NCBI GenBank assembly: GCA_003533405.1 | Contig: DQDL01000056.1 | Coordinates: 1-5,162 of the forward strand | Direction: 5' to 3' | Origin: Clostridiales bacterium | Lineage (GTDB): Bacteria > Bacillota > Clostridia > Oscillospirales > Oscillospiraceae | Length of the DNA stretch: 5,162 bases | Shown here: piece after piece, positions 1-5,162 of the stretch | Layout: the number at the start of each line of letters is the position of its first letter | Position numbering within the stretch: the first letter of the stretch is position 1 | The notes under the pieces: generated by a model | What the model was told of the DNA's origin: nothing | Databases searched by the model: none | Seen by the model: only the letters and a program-made list of their open reading frames with translations | Translations under genes and position numbers: made by a program

Positions 1-4
1 ATAT

Positions 5-79
5 GGCGTCATAGCCAAGTGGTAAGGCAGCGGACTGCAAATCCGCGATTCCCCGGTTCAAATCCGGGTGACGCCTCCA
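5..79 (+). tRNA. tRNA-Cys (anticodon GCA)
   Basis: Complete cloverleaf. The 7-bp acceptor stem pairs GGCGTCA (5-11) with TGACGCC (69-75). The anticodon stem is 30-34 with 42-46, enclosing the 7-base loop CTGCAAA (35-41) with anticodon GCA at 37-39. The T stem is 52-56 with 64-68 around TTCAAAT. The discriminator base at 76 is T, as expected for cysteine tRNA, an identity element for CysRS. The CCA end (77-79) is encoded in the DNA. It reads UGC/UGU codons. Only four bases precede it in the window, so its promoter, and any tRNA genes upstream in a cluster, lie outside. A terminator follows immediately, so this is the last gene of its transcript. Confidence 0.98.
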
Positions 80-119
80 AAAATCCCTCGAACTTTCGTT
101 CGAGGGATTTTTCCTTTTT
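79..119 (+). terminator. Rho-independent terminator of the tRNA-Cys transcript
   Basis: Perfect inverted repeat: left arm 79-92 (core TCCCTCGAA), loop CTTTCG (93-98), right arm 99-112 (core TTCGAGGGA), followed by the T-rich tract TTTTTCCTTTTT up to 119. The A-rich left flank pairs with the T tract, a typical intrinsic terminator form. The arm begins at the last base of the CCA end, so 3' trimming starts right at the hairpin. Confidence 0.95.
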
Positions 120-120
120 A

Positions 121-176
121 CTCTTCACTAAGTATCTTTGCCGGATTTTGGGGGGGCAACAAATGATACTGGAGAG
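121..176. repeat. Bulged inverted repeat in the tRNA/yoaK-like spacer, function unknown
   Basis: AGTATC (131-136) pairs with GATACT (165-170), and TTGCC (138-142) pairs with GGCAA (155-159). An asymmetric internal loop (1 base against 5) separates the two helices. CTCT (121-124) can extend the stem with AGAG (173-176). The apical loop contains most of a run of seven G (150-156). It lies downstream of the tRNA terminator on the plus strand and downstream of the yoaK-like 3' hairpin on the minus strand. No open reading frame with a plausible start and SD covers it. It may be chance, a remnant, or a small structured RNA. Confidence 0.3.
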
Positions 177-198
177 CATAAAAGTCGATTATTAATGC

Positions 199-230
199 AA
201 TCACTCCCGCACTGCCGTGCAGGAGTGATT
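199..230 (-). terminator. 3' hairpin of the YoaK-like gene, probable terminator
   Basis: Inverted repeat of 14 positions with one C-A mismatch: AATCACTCC (199-207) pairs with GGAGTGATT (222-230), GCAC (209-212) with GTGC (217-220), loop TGCC. It begins 11 bases past the stop of the minus-strand gene at 241-939. The stem is strong, but on the minus strand it is followed by GCATTAATAATC rather than a clean T run, so termination may be inefficient or the hairpin may mainly protect the mRNA 3' end. Confidence 0.55.
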
Positions 231-240
231 ATTATGCTAT

Positions 241-939
241 TTATATGGCTATTTGATTTTGCATGATCTTGCTGCGCTTGAGCTCGGCAAGCTTGTAGCC
301 CTCCTCGCAGACGACCATGTAGTAGGCGTTGACGATGAGGATGATATTCACCCATGCACCCTTGGTTCCCATAAAAAGCACGGCAATAAAACTCACAGCA
401 GAGCCGAGACTGAACGCAAGTATCGTAAATACATAAAACAGCAGCTTATCGATATGCTTCCTGTCGCCGTCGGTGATATAATTTGCAAAGGCGAGGGATG
501 CCTGCTTAACATTGTTGGTCGAGAAAATAGTCGAGCTCGTGTAGCCTTTTGCTCCGGAAAAGCTGCTCCACTGTATGCTCATGGCAAAGAATATCGGGTA
601 CAGCCCCAGCATTGGGTTTGCGTCGGCGGGGATGAAGCACAAAATTATGCACGCCAGAGCGTCAACAAACGGGACGGCCCGCTGCATATCCACCTTCAGG
701 TAATGCGGCAGCAGCACCGTCAGCATAGTGCCCGTGACATACAGCACCAGTGCCCCAATATGCAGCAGCACGGCGGCAACATCGCCCCTGAGTGCATTCA
801 TCACAAGCTCAAGAAGATTCATCGTCTGCGCATTTGCAAGCAGGCCGCTGCGGCACAAAATGGCGTAGCCTGCGAAAAAACCGCCGACTGCGGCGAATGA
901 CAAGTGCCTGTATTGACCGATATTAATATTGTTGCTCAT
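241..939 (-). CDS. YoaK/DUF1275-family integral membrane protein
   Basis: A 232-residue membrane protein, close to the usual length of the YoaK (DUF1275) family, whose transport role is not established. Hydrophobic segments lie at about residues 12-30, 54-77, 89-104, 108-122, 164-189 and 194-210, consistent with six membrane spans. Family signatures are visible: the early GGFFAGYAILCRSG...NAQTMN stretch (residues 19-41), where most members have QTGN, and a related second motif SIQWSSF...GYTSSTIFSTNN (121-143), so the two halves look alike. The start ATG at 937-939 has SD AAGAGG (minus strand, 952-947) seven bases upstream. It is transcribed away from the hydrolase gene from its own extended -10 promoter and ends in a hairpin facing the tRNA terminator. 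The basic C-terminus (ELKRSK) fits a cytoplasmic tail. Family assignment is fairly sure; substrate is unknown. Confidence 0.85.
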   Translation of the reverse strand: MSNNINIGQYRHLSFAAVGGFFAGYAILCRSGLLANAQTMNLLELVMNALRGDVAAVLLHIGALVLYVTGTMLTVLLPHYLKVDMQRAVPFVDALACIILCFIPADANPMLGLYPIFFAMSIQWSSFSGAKGYTSSTIFSTNNVKQASLAFANYITDGDRKHIDKLLFYVFTILAFSLGSAVSFIAVLFMGTKGAWVNIILIVNAYYMVVCEEGYKLAELKRSKIMQNQIAI

Positions 940-966
940 CTAATCGCCTCTTATCAAACAGTTCCC

Positions 967-994
967 AGTATAACACTCAGGCAGACTAATTCAA
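967..994 (-). promoter_or_regulatory. Promoter of the YoaK-like gene (extended -10)
   Basis: Read on the minus strand: -35 TTGAAT (994-989), 16-base spacer, then TGT-TATACT with the -10 hexamer at 972-967 and the extended -10 TG at 975-974. The predicted start of transcription is near 960, giving a leader of about 20 bases that holds the SD AAGAGG. It is a good match to a housekeeping sigma-A promoter. Confidence 0.7.
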
Positions 995-1023
995 GGGCAA
1001 AAATCGTCAAATTTCAGATAATG

Positions 1024-1052
1024 TTGATTGCTTTTGCGTCAGATGTTAAAAT
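1024..1052 (+). promoter_or_regulatory. Promoter of the hydrolase-exporter operon (extended -10)
   Basis: -35 TTGATT (1024-1029), a 17-base spacer, and -10 TAAAAT (1047-1052) preceded by TG at 1044-1045, i.e. TGTTAAAAT. This is a close match to the sigma-A consensus with an extended -10. The predicted transcription start is about 1058-1060, so the 5' leader would be only some 12 bases and begin at the Shine-Dalgarno itself. The two -35 boxes of this divergent pair are about 30 bases apart, leaving room for one shared regulator site; no clear operator palindrome is visible there. Confidence 0.7.
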
Positions 1053-1058
1053 ACTGCC

Positions 1059-1066
1059 GAGGTGAT
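1059..1066 (+). promoter_or_regulatory. Shine-Dalgarno that fixes the hydrolase start
   Basis: GAGGTGAT is nearly fully complementary to the 16S rRNA 3' end and sits four bases before ATG at 1071. A longer reading frame could begin at GTG 1062, but that GTG lies inside this SD and has no SD of its own, so ATG 1071 is the better start. Confidence 0.85.
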
Positions 1067-1070
1067 AACT

Positions 1071-1949
1071 ATGTACGAGCTTATTCAGGTTGCAAATAAT
1101 TCTTATTATGTTAACTGTCCCGCCAAGATAGGCGTTTATCGTTGCAATGACACGGACATTTTTCTCATTGACAGCGGCAACGACAAGGACGCAGGCCGCA
1201 AGGTGCGTCGTGTGCTCGAGGCCGAGGGCTGGGTTGTCAAGGCCATACTCAACACGCACTCGCACGCTGACCACACCGGCGGCAACAGGTATTTTCAGCA
1301 GAACACCGGCTGCAAAATTTTCGCTCCCGGCATCGAGGCATGCATTGCAAATCACCCCGTTTTGGAGCCTGCCCTGCTGTACGGCGGTGCACCCTGCAAG
1401 GCGCTCAGGCATAAGTTCCTGATGGCGCAGGAATCCGAGTGCCATGACATCACTTCCCCGGATTTTCCCGCAGAAATTGAGATCATTCCCCTGCACGGGC
1501 ACATTTTCGACATGGTCGGCTACCGTACGCCGGACGATATCGTGTTCCTCGCCGACTGCGTTTCGAGTGCAGCCACGCTGGAAAAGTACAAGATAGGCTA
1601 CCTTTACGATGTGCAGGCGTATCTCGACACGCTCGATTTTGTCGACACGCTGTCTGCCAAGCTCTTTGTCCCATCGCACACCGAGCCCACGGAGGATATC
1701 CATGAGCTGACCGAGATCAACCGCCGTTCGGTGCTTGAGGTGCAGGACAAGATATTGTCTATCTGCGTCGAGCCTATGAATTTCGAGGCGATATTGCAGC
1801 GCATTTTCACCGATTACGCCCTGACGCTCAATTTTGAGCAGTATGCGCTCATCGGCAGCACGCTTCGCTCGTACCTGAGTTGGCTGCTTGATAGCGGCAA
1901 GCTCGCCGTTTCGTTTGAGGATAATATGCTCCTTTGGAAAACCGTTTAA
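1071..1949 (+). CDS. Metallo-beta-lactamase-fold hydrolase with C-terminal winged-helix-like tail
   Basis: A 292-residue soluble protein with no signal peptide, presumably a cytoplasmic metal-dependent hydrolase. The N-terminal two thirds carry the MBL metal ligands: THSHADH (His63, His65, Asp67, His68), His144 in PLHGH, Asp162 in FLADC and His203 in PSHTEP, so the active site looks intact for a dinuclear, typically zinc, centre. Residues from about 215 to the end are mostly helical and finish with a YLSWLLDSGKL...LLWK pattern resembling the winged-helix tail (BLACT_WH type) attached to some MBL proteins. The substrate is unknown; family members cleave thioesters, phosphodiesters, lactones and more. 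It is the first gene of an operon with the TSUP permease three bases downstream. An ETHE1-type persulfide dioxygenase was considered because of the permease, but the region after Asp162 (YKIGYLYDVQAYLDTL) does not look like that family. Confidence 0.88.
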   Translation: MYELIQVANNSYYVNCPAKIGVYRCNDTDIFLIDSGNDKDAGRKVRRVLEAEGWVVKAILNTHSHADHTGGNRYFQQNTGCKIFAPGIEACIANHPVLEPALLYGGAPCKALRHKFLMAQESECHDITSPDFPAEIEIIPLHGHIFDMVGYRTPDDIVFLADCVSSAATLEKYKIGYLYDVQAYLDTLDFVDTLSAKLFVPSHTEPTEDIHELTEINRRSVLEVQDKILSICVEPMNFEAILQRIFTDYALTLNFEQYALIGSTLRSYLSWLLDSGKLAVSFEDNMLLWKTV

Positions 1950-1952
1950 GAC

Positions 1953-2717
1953 ATGGACATTACACTGACACACTATTTAGTAGTCTGCCCGCTTGTTTTT
2001 CTCGCCGGATACATCGATGCGGTGGCCGGAGGCGGCGGACTGGTTTCGCTCCCCGCCTACCTCATTTCCGGCCTTCCGGCGCACTATGCAATAGCCACAA
2101 ACAAGCTTAGCTCCGCCATGGGCACGACGCTCACGACCGTCCGCTACGCACGGGACGGCTTTATTCCTTGGAAGCAGGCAATTATCTGCGTTGCATTTGC
2201 GCTTTTGGGCTCTGCCTGCGGTGCTGAGCTTGCACTGATGCTCGATGCGGATGTGTTCAAGATAATAATGCTGTTTATCCTGCCGGTCACGGCGGTATAT
2301 GTGTTCAAAAGCAAGGCGCTGGTTACGGAAAAGCCGCCGCTTTCCTTTACGAAAACGACGGTTTTAAGCTGCGCTATCGCCCTTGTCATCGGCGCATACG
2401 ACGGGTTCTACGGTCCGGGCACGGGCACATTCCTTATCCTCCTGCTGACCGCTGCGGCGCACATGCCGCTGACAAGCGCAAACGGCGTGTGCAAGGTAAT
2501 TAACCTTACGACGAACATCACTGCGCTGACGGTGTTTATCCTAAGCTCCAAGGTACTCTACCCTCTAGGTCTCGCCGCCGGTGTTTTCTCGATTGCGGGA
2601 AACTTCCTCGGTGCAAAGCACTTTGAAAAAGGCGGCGGAAAATCGGTTAAGCCCATTATGATACTGGTGCTCACGATATTCTTCATAAAAGTTCTATATG
2701 AAGTCGTATTCACATGA
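1953..2717 (+). CDS. TauE/SafE (TSUP) family anion permease
   Basis: A 254-residue polytopic membrane protein of normal family length. TSUP proteins move sulfite, sulfoacetate, related organosulfur anions or other small organic anions across the cytoplasmic membrane, usually outward. Two homologous halves are visible. The first has GYIDAVAGGGG (residues 19-29) followed by ATNKLSS (48-54). The second has GAYDGFYGPGTGTF (147-160) followed by ANGVCKVINLTTN (176-188). These are the conserved loop pairs of the family. Hydrophobic spans lie around 8-25, 75-97, 102-118, 135-153, 190-221 and 233-251. The ATG starts three bases after the hydrolase stop and has no strong SD (only a distant GGAAAA), suggesting translational coupling. 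The gene ends in a hairpin shared with the convergent permease. Family is confident; the substrate, and hence any link to sulfur metabolism, is inference. Confidence 0.88.
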   Translation: MDITLTHYLVVCPLVFLAGYIDAVAGGGGLVSLPAYLISGLPAHYAIATNKLSSAMGTTLTTVRYARDGFIPWKQAIICVAFALLGSACGAELALMLDADVFKIIMLFILPVTAVYVFKSKALVTEKPPLSFTKTTVLSCAIALVIGAYDGFYGPGTGTFLILLLTAAAHMPLTSANGVCKVINLTTNITALTVFILSSKVLYPLGLAAGVFSIAGNFLGAKHFEKGGGKSVKPIMILVLTIFFIKVLYEVVFT

Positions 2718-2751
2718 AAGAGCTCGCTTCAAAAGAAGCGAGCTCTTTCTT
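2717..2751. terminator. Bidirectional terminator between convergent genes
   Basis: Perfect 14-bp stem AAAGAGCTCGCTTC (2717-2730), loop AAAA, and its complement (2735-2748), then CTT. It starts at the last base of the TSUP stop codon (TGA 2715-2717) and ends one base before the stop (TAA on the minus strand, 2752-2750) of the opposing permease, so it lies directly behind both genes. Stem ends are A/T-rich on each strand (TCTTTCTT plus, CTCTTTCATG minus), giving short U-rich tails both ways. Confidence 0.88.
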
Positions 2752-4105
2752 ATGCAAAGTATTTCATGTACAGCATTATCATCGAGATGAGCACGGCTAA
2801 GACGGTCACGGGGATCATGTACTTGCAGTATTTGCCCCAGCCTATCCTATGACCGGACTTATTTGCAAGTGCAACACCTACGACATTGGCCGATGCGCCT
2901 ATCGGAGTTGCACTGCCGCCAAGGTCGGTGCCCATGGCGAGCGTCCACGCAAACACGCTCAGGTCATAGCCCGTAGTGGCCGCCAAGCTTCTGATGACGG
3001 GGATCATGGTCGCCGCAAACGGTATATTATCCACAATGGCGCTGGCAAACGCCGACACCCACAGGATTATGACCACGATGAGCAGCGGCTGACCACCGGA
3101 GATATCCTCGATAAAGCCTGCGATAAGCTCCAAAATACCCGTTATCTCAAGCCCGCCGACAACTACGAACAGGCCGACGAAGAACAAAAGCGTTTTGTAA
3201 TCGATCTTTTTGAGTATCTCGCCCGCATTTTTAAGATGCGTAAGTATCGTGAGAACGGCGACGAAAACGCCTATGGTCGACACCGTGAGACCGGTCGCAG
3301 CGTGGCTCACGAGAAGGACAACGGCAGCGCCGAAGATGACACAGCTGGCAATAAATTTGCCTCTGTCGGTTATCGCCTGCTTGGGCTCGATGACCGTTAT
3401 CTCGCTGAGCGAGACGGTCTGTTTTTTGATGCTCTTTCCGAACACGAGGTAGAAATATAACAGCGTAAACAGCAGGGCTACAAGCGCAATTTCTCCCGTA
3501 TTGGTGAGGAAATCGCCGAAGCTGTAGCCAAGCGAGGTTCCGATTATAATATTCGGTGGATCGCCGCACATGGTGGAGCTGCCGCCAAGGTTAGCGCAGA
3601 ATATCTCGGCCAAGATAAACGGCACGGGGTCAAAGCGCAGGAGCCGCGCAAGCTCAATGGTAACAGCGGCGAGGAACAGGATGACGGTAATGCTGTCGAT
3701 GAACATTGACAGCACTGCCGACAGCAGCATGAATGTCATGAAGATGGCGATGGGCTTATAGTGCACAGCCTTTGCGATGAGCATACACAGCCAGCGGAAG
3801 AAGCCTGCCTCTGCCATGCCCTCGACCATTATCATCATACCTGCGATGAATATGATGGTCTCCCAGTTGATGCCGGTGCTCGCAGCGGCCTGCGTTCCGG
3901 CGGAATACCAAAAATGCGTCGAGACGATGCTATGTAAGTTCAAGGTCTCTTTGACTGCGTCAAAGCTGTGCATACCTACGCCGAATACCAGCACGCAAGT
4001 CAAAAGACCGGCTATTAGCGTCACGATATGCCGTTGTATCTTATCCATGACGATGAAGATGAACATAGCAATAAATATTACAAGTGCAGTGATCTGTGCA
4101 AACAT
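2750..4105 (-). CDS. ArsB/NhaD-type ion permease (IT superfamily, SLC13/CitM-like)
   Basis: A 451-residue membrane protein with about 10-12 hydrophobic spans, a normal length for the ArsB/NhaD/P-protein group, whose members exchange Na+ for H+ or export arsenite or other anions. The two-fold repeat is clear: half one has SAVLSMFIDSITVILFLA (129-146) and ANLGGSSTMCGDPPNIIIG (171-189); half two has SAFASAIVDNIPFAATMIPV (351-370) and GTDLGGSATPIGASANVV (392-409). These membrane hairpins and paired GGS loops form the transport site in this superfamily. The start ATG 4105-4103 has SD AAAGGAGT (minus strand, 4122-4115) nine bases upstream. It lies 76 bases downstream of atpC on the same strand with no obvious terminator between, so read-through from the atp operon is possible. 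Nothing nearby (no arsR, arsC or arsA) supports arsenite, and NhaD-like Na+/H+ exchange is a guess. Confidence 0.85.
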   Translation of the reverse strand: MFAQITALVIFIAMFIFIVMDKIQRHIVTLIAGLLTCVLVFGVGMHSFDAVKETLNLHSIVSTHFWYSAGTQAAASTGINWETIIFIAGMMIMVEGMAEAGFFRWLCMLIAKAVHYKPIAIFMTFMLLSAVLSMFIDSITVILFLAAVTIELARLLRFDPVPFILAEIFCANLGGSSTMCGDPPNIIIGTSLGYSFGDFLTNTGEIALVALLFTLLYFYLVFGKSIKKQTVSLSEITVIEPKQAITDRGKFIASCVIFGAAVVLLVSHAATGLTVSTIGVFVAVLTILTHLKNAGEILKKIDYKTLLFFVGLFVVVGGLEITGILELIAGFIEDISGGQPLLIVVIILWVSAFASAIVDNIPFAATMIPVIRSLAATTGYDLSVFAWTLAMGTDLGGSATPIGASANVVGVALANKSGHRIGWGKYCKYMIPVTVLAVLISMIMLYMKYFA

Positions 4106-4181
4106 GGTTTCGTGACTCCTTTCATAGTCGGTCTTTCGGTGTTCACTTTTTATATATACCGTTTAGTTCTATAAAATATCC
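4106..4181 (-). other. A+T-rich spacer between atpC and the permease, possible weak promoter
   Basis: On the minus strand this spacer contains GGTATATATAAAAAG, with several TATA-like -10 candidates, and TTGAGG overlapping the atpC stop. The distance from TTGAGG to the first TATATA (21 bases) is too long for a normal sigma-A promoter. TATAAAA (4170-4176) and TTTTATA (4148-4154) form a weak A/T-only inverted repeat. No G+C-rich stem with a T run is present, so I see no intrinsic terminator after atpC. The region also carries the permease SD. Confidence 0.3.
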
Positions 4182-4595
4182 TCAATTCTTATGAAGCATC
4201 GTATATGCCTTTTCTCTTGCAAGCGCACGGTGGAGGCTGAGCTCTGCACGCTTAAGATCGAGATTGTCGGCTTTCGCCGCAATGCGTTCCTTCGCTCTGG
4301 CTTCGGACGCCTGAGCTCGGGCAAGGTCGATGGTCTCGGCTCTTTCCGCACTGCGGGCTAATATGATAAGCTCATTATCCGCAATGCTCAGCACGCCGCC
4401 GGACACCGCCGCAAAGTGCATCTCGTCATCGATCTTGTACCTCACGACGCCCTCATTGAGTGCGCCTATCATATTGGCGTGATTTGCAAGAATACCTGCC
4501 TCGCCGTCGGTCAGGGGCACGGCGACATAGTTTGCCATCTCGTCGCAGACCGTGCCGCCGGCCGTGGTGATCTGAAGATGAATTTTGTTCTCCAT
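4182..4595 (-). CDS. atpC: F1Fo ATP synthase epsilon subunit
   Basis: A 137-residue subunit of the F1 central stalk that couples rotation to the c-ring and can inhibit ATP hydrolysis. Residues 1-85 form the beta-sandwich domain, with the hallmark VPLTDGEAGILANHANMIGAL (26-46) and the FAAVSGGVLSIADNELIILA stretch (61-80). Residues 88-133 are the two C-terminal helices. The sequence IDLARA (89-94) fits the I(L)DxxRA ATP-binding motif described in Bacillus epsilon subunits, so ATP-sensing regulation is plausible. The start ATG 4595-4593 lies three bases after the atpD stop, with SD AAGGAT inside the end of atpD, as expected for tight coupling in the atp operon. Length is normal (about 130-140). 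The gene is intact and is the last atp gene in the usual order. Confidence 0.96.
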   Translation of the reverse strand: MENKIHLQITTAGGTVCDEMANYVAVPLTDGEAGILANHANMIGALNEGVVRYKIDDEMHFAAVSGGVLSIADNELIILARSAERAETIDLARAQASEARAKERIAAKADNLDLKRAELSLHRALAREKAYTMLHKN

Positions 4596-4598
4596 GGC

Positions 4599-5162
4599 TT
4601 ACATATCCTTACGCTTTGCAAGCACCTCGTCGATGGTGCCGCACATGAGGAATGCCTGCTCGGGAAGATCGTCGCAATCGCCGCCGAGGATGGCCTGAAA
4701 GCCTCTTATGGTATCCTCCATCTTGACATACTTACCGGAGATGCCGGTGAAGTTTTCCGCAACATGGAACGGCTGCGACAGGAATCGCTGGATGCGGCGT
4801 GCACGGTTTACGACAGCCTTATCCTCAACGCCGAGCTCGTCCATACCGAGGACGGCAATGATATCCTGCAGCTCCTTGTACTTCTGCAAAACGGCCTGAA
4901 CGGCACGGGCGGTATCGTAATGCTCCTTGCCGAGGATATTCGGGTCGAGTATTCTCGAGGTCGATTCCAGAGGATCAACGGCGGGATAAATACCGAGCTC
5001 GGATATCGAGCGGGACAGAACGGTCGTTGCGTCAAGGTGGGCAAACGCCGTTGCGGGCGCAGGGTCGGTAAGGTCGTCGGCGGGAACATAGATGGCCTGA
5101 ACGGAAGTTACGGAACCGTTTCTTGTCGAGGTGATACGCTCCTGCAGTGCGCCCATCTCGGT
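4599..5162 (-). CDS. atpD: F1Fo ATP synthase beta subunit, C-terminal part (cut by window edge)
   Basis: The last 187 residues of the catalytic beta subunit; the upstream part, including the P-loop and catalytic glutamate, lies beyond the right edge, so roughly 60% of the protein is missing. The frame stays open to 5162 and begins ...TEMGALQERITST, so the Met at 5156 is internal, not the start. Visible hallmarks are the catch-loop region VPADDLTDPAPAT (26-38 of the fragment), GIYPAVDPLESTSR (57-70) whose Tyr helps form the adenine pocket, and QRFLSQPFHVAENFTG (125-140). The lever segment that meets the gamma subunit reads DELGVED (108-114; bases 4841-4821) instead of the common DELSEED. The fragment ends ...AKRKDM, stop TAA at 4601-4599, three bases before atpC. 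The break is only the window boundary; there is no sign of a pseudogene. Confidence 0.97.
   Translation of the reverse strand, partial: TEMGALQERITSTRNGSVTSVQAIYVPADDLTDPAPATAFAHLDATTVLSRSISELGIYPAVDPLESTSRILDPNILGKEHYDTARAVQAVLQKYKELQDIIAVLGMDELGVEDKAVVNRARRIQRFLSQPFHVAENFTGISGKYVKMEDTIRGFQAILGGDCDDLPEQAFLMCGTIDEVLAKRKDM

Noticed and set aside
150..156. Seven-G run as a phase-variation tract
   Set aside because: It lies in non-coding DNA, outside any promoter spacer I can identify, so slippage has no evident switch to act on.
5..240. Integration site or mobile element at the tRNA-Cys
   Set aside because: No repeat of the tRNA 3' end, integrase or recombinase is present in the window; the tRNA is intact with its own terminator.
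128..355. Possible 75-residue minus-strand small protein overlapping the YoaK-like 3' end
   Set aside because: It starts inside the real gene in another frame, reads through the 199-230 hairpin, and has no convincing SD or family resemblance.
253..900. 215-codon plus-strand frame opposite the YoaK-like gene
   Set aside because: The opposing strand encodes a clear multi-span membrane protein with family motifs, SD and promoter. The plus-strand product is low-complexity in His, Gln and Arg, as expected of a shadow frame.
1062..1070. GTG at 1062 as the hydrolase start
   Set aside because: This GTG is part of the Shine-Dalgarno GAGGTGAT that serves ATG 1071 and has no upstream SD; the extra three residues are not needed for the fold.
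1014..1973. 319-codon open frame on the minus strand opposite the hydrolase
   Set aside because: It is an antisense shadow: the plus-strand frame has an intact MBL active site, SD and promoter, while the antisense translation shows no recognisable domain and no SD-supported start.
2849..3460. 203-codon plus-strand frame inside the permease gene
   Set aside because: Highly charged translation antisense to conserved permease motifs, with no promoter or SD; a shadow frame.
2750..4105. Arsenic-resistance operon
   Set aside because: The permease resembles ArsB at superfamily level only, and no arsR, arsC, arsA or arsD-like gene is next to it.

Overview
The window is a piece of bacterial chromosome, most likely from a Gram-positive Clostridia-type anaerobe (Bacillota). 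This rests on strong Shine-Dalgarno sequences (GAGGTGAT, AAAGGAGT), promoters with extended -10 boxes, and protein sequences of a clostridial character. The genus cannot be fixed from what is visible. Genes are moderately G+C-rich and spacers are A+T-rich. I saw no insertion sequence, phage gene, CRISPR array or composition break.

Layout, left to right. (1) Positions 5-119 hold a complete tRNA-Cys(GCA) with encoded CCA and a strong rho-independent terminator directly behind it. (2) Positions 120-240 hold no gene, only a bulged inverted repeat and a second hairpin placed as the 3' end of the next gene. (3) Positions 241-939 (minus) encode a YoaK/DUF1275-family membrane protein. (4) Positions 940-1070 are a compact divergent control region with two facing extended -10 promoters. 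(5) Positions 1071-2717 (plus) form a two-gene operon: a metallo-beta-lactamase-fold hydrolase with a C-terminal winged-helix-like tail, then, after only three bases, a TauE/SafE-type (TSUP) anion permease. (6) A 14-bp hairpin at 2717-2748 lies between two convergent genes and probably serves both. (7) Positions 2750-4105 (minus) encode an ArsB/NhaD-type ion permease. (8) Positions 4182-5162 (minus) carry the end of the F1Fo ATP synthase operon: atpC complete, and the C-terminal part of atpD, which runs off the right edge.

How the genes may work together: the right half is bioenergetic. AtpD and AtpC are the catalytic beta and inhibitory/coupling epsilon subunits of F1. The ion permease follows in the same direction with no recognisable terminator between, so it may receive transcription from the atp operon. 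In the middle, the hydrolase and the TSUP exporter are almost certainly co-transcribed and probably translationally coupled, which suggests one pathway, perhaps processing and export of a small sulfur-containing or organic anion; the substrate cannot be read from the sequence. The YoaK-like protein shares their control region but its role is unknown.

Overall this is a fairly ordinary core/metabolic region. I found no convincing evidence of a new defence, mobile or RNA-based system. The points most worth a second look are the hydrolase-exporter pair with its divergent partner, the permease attached to the atp operon, and the unexplained hairpin behind the tRNA.
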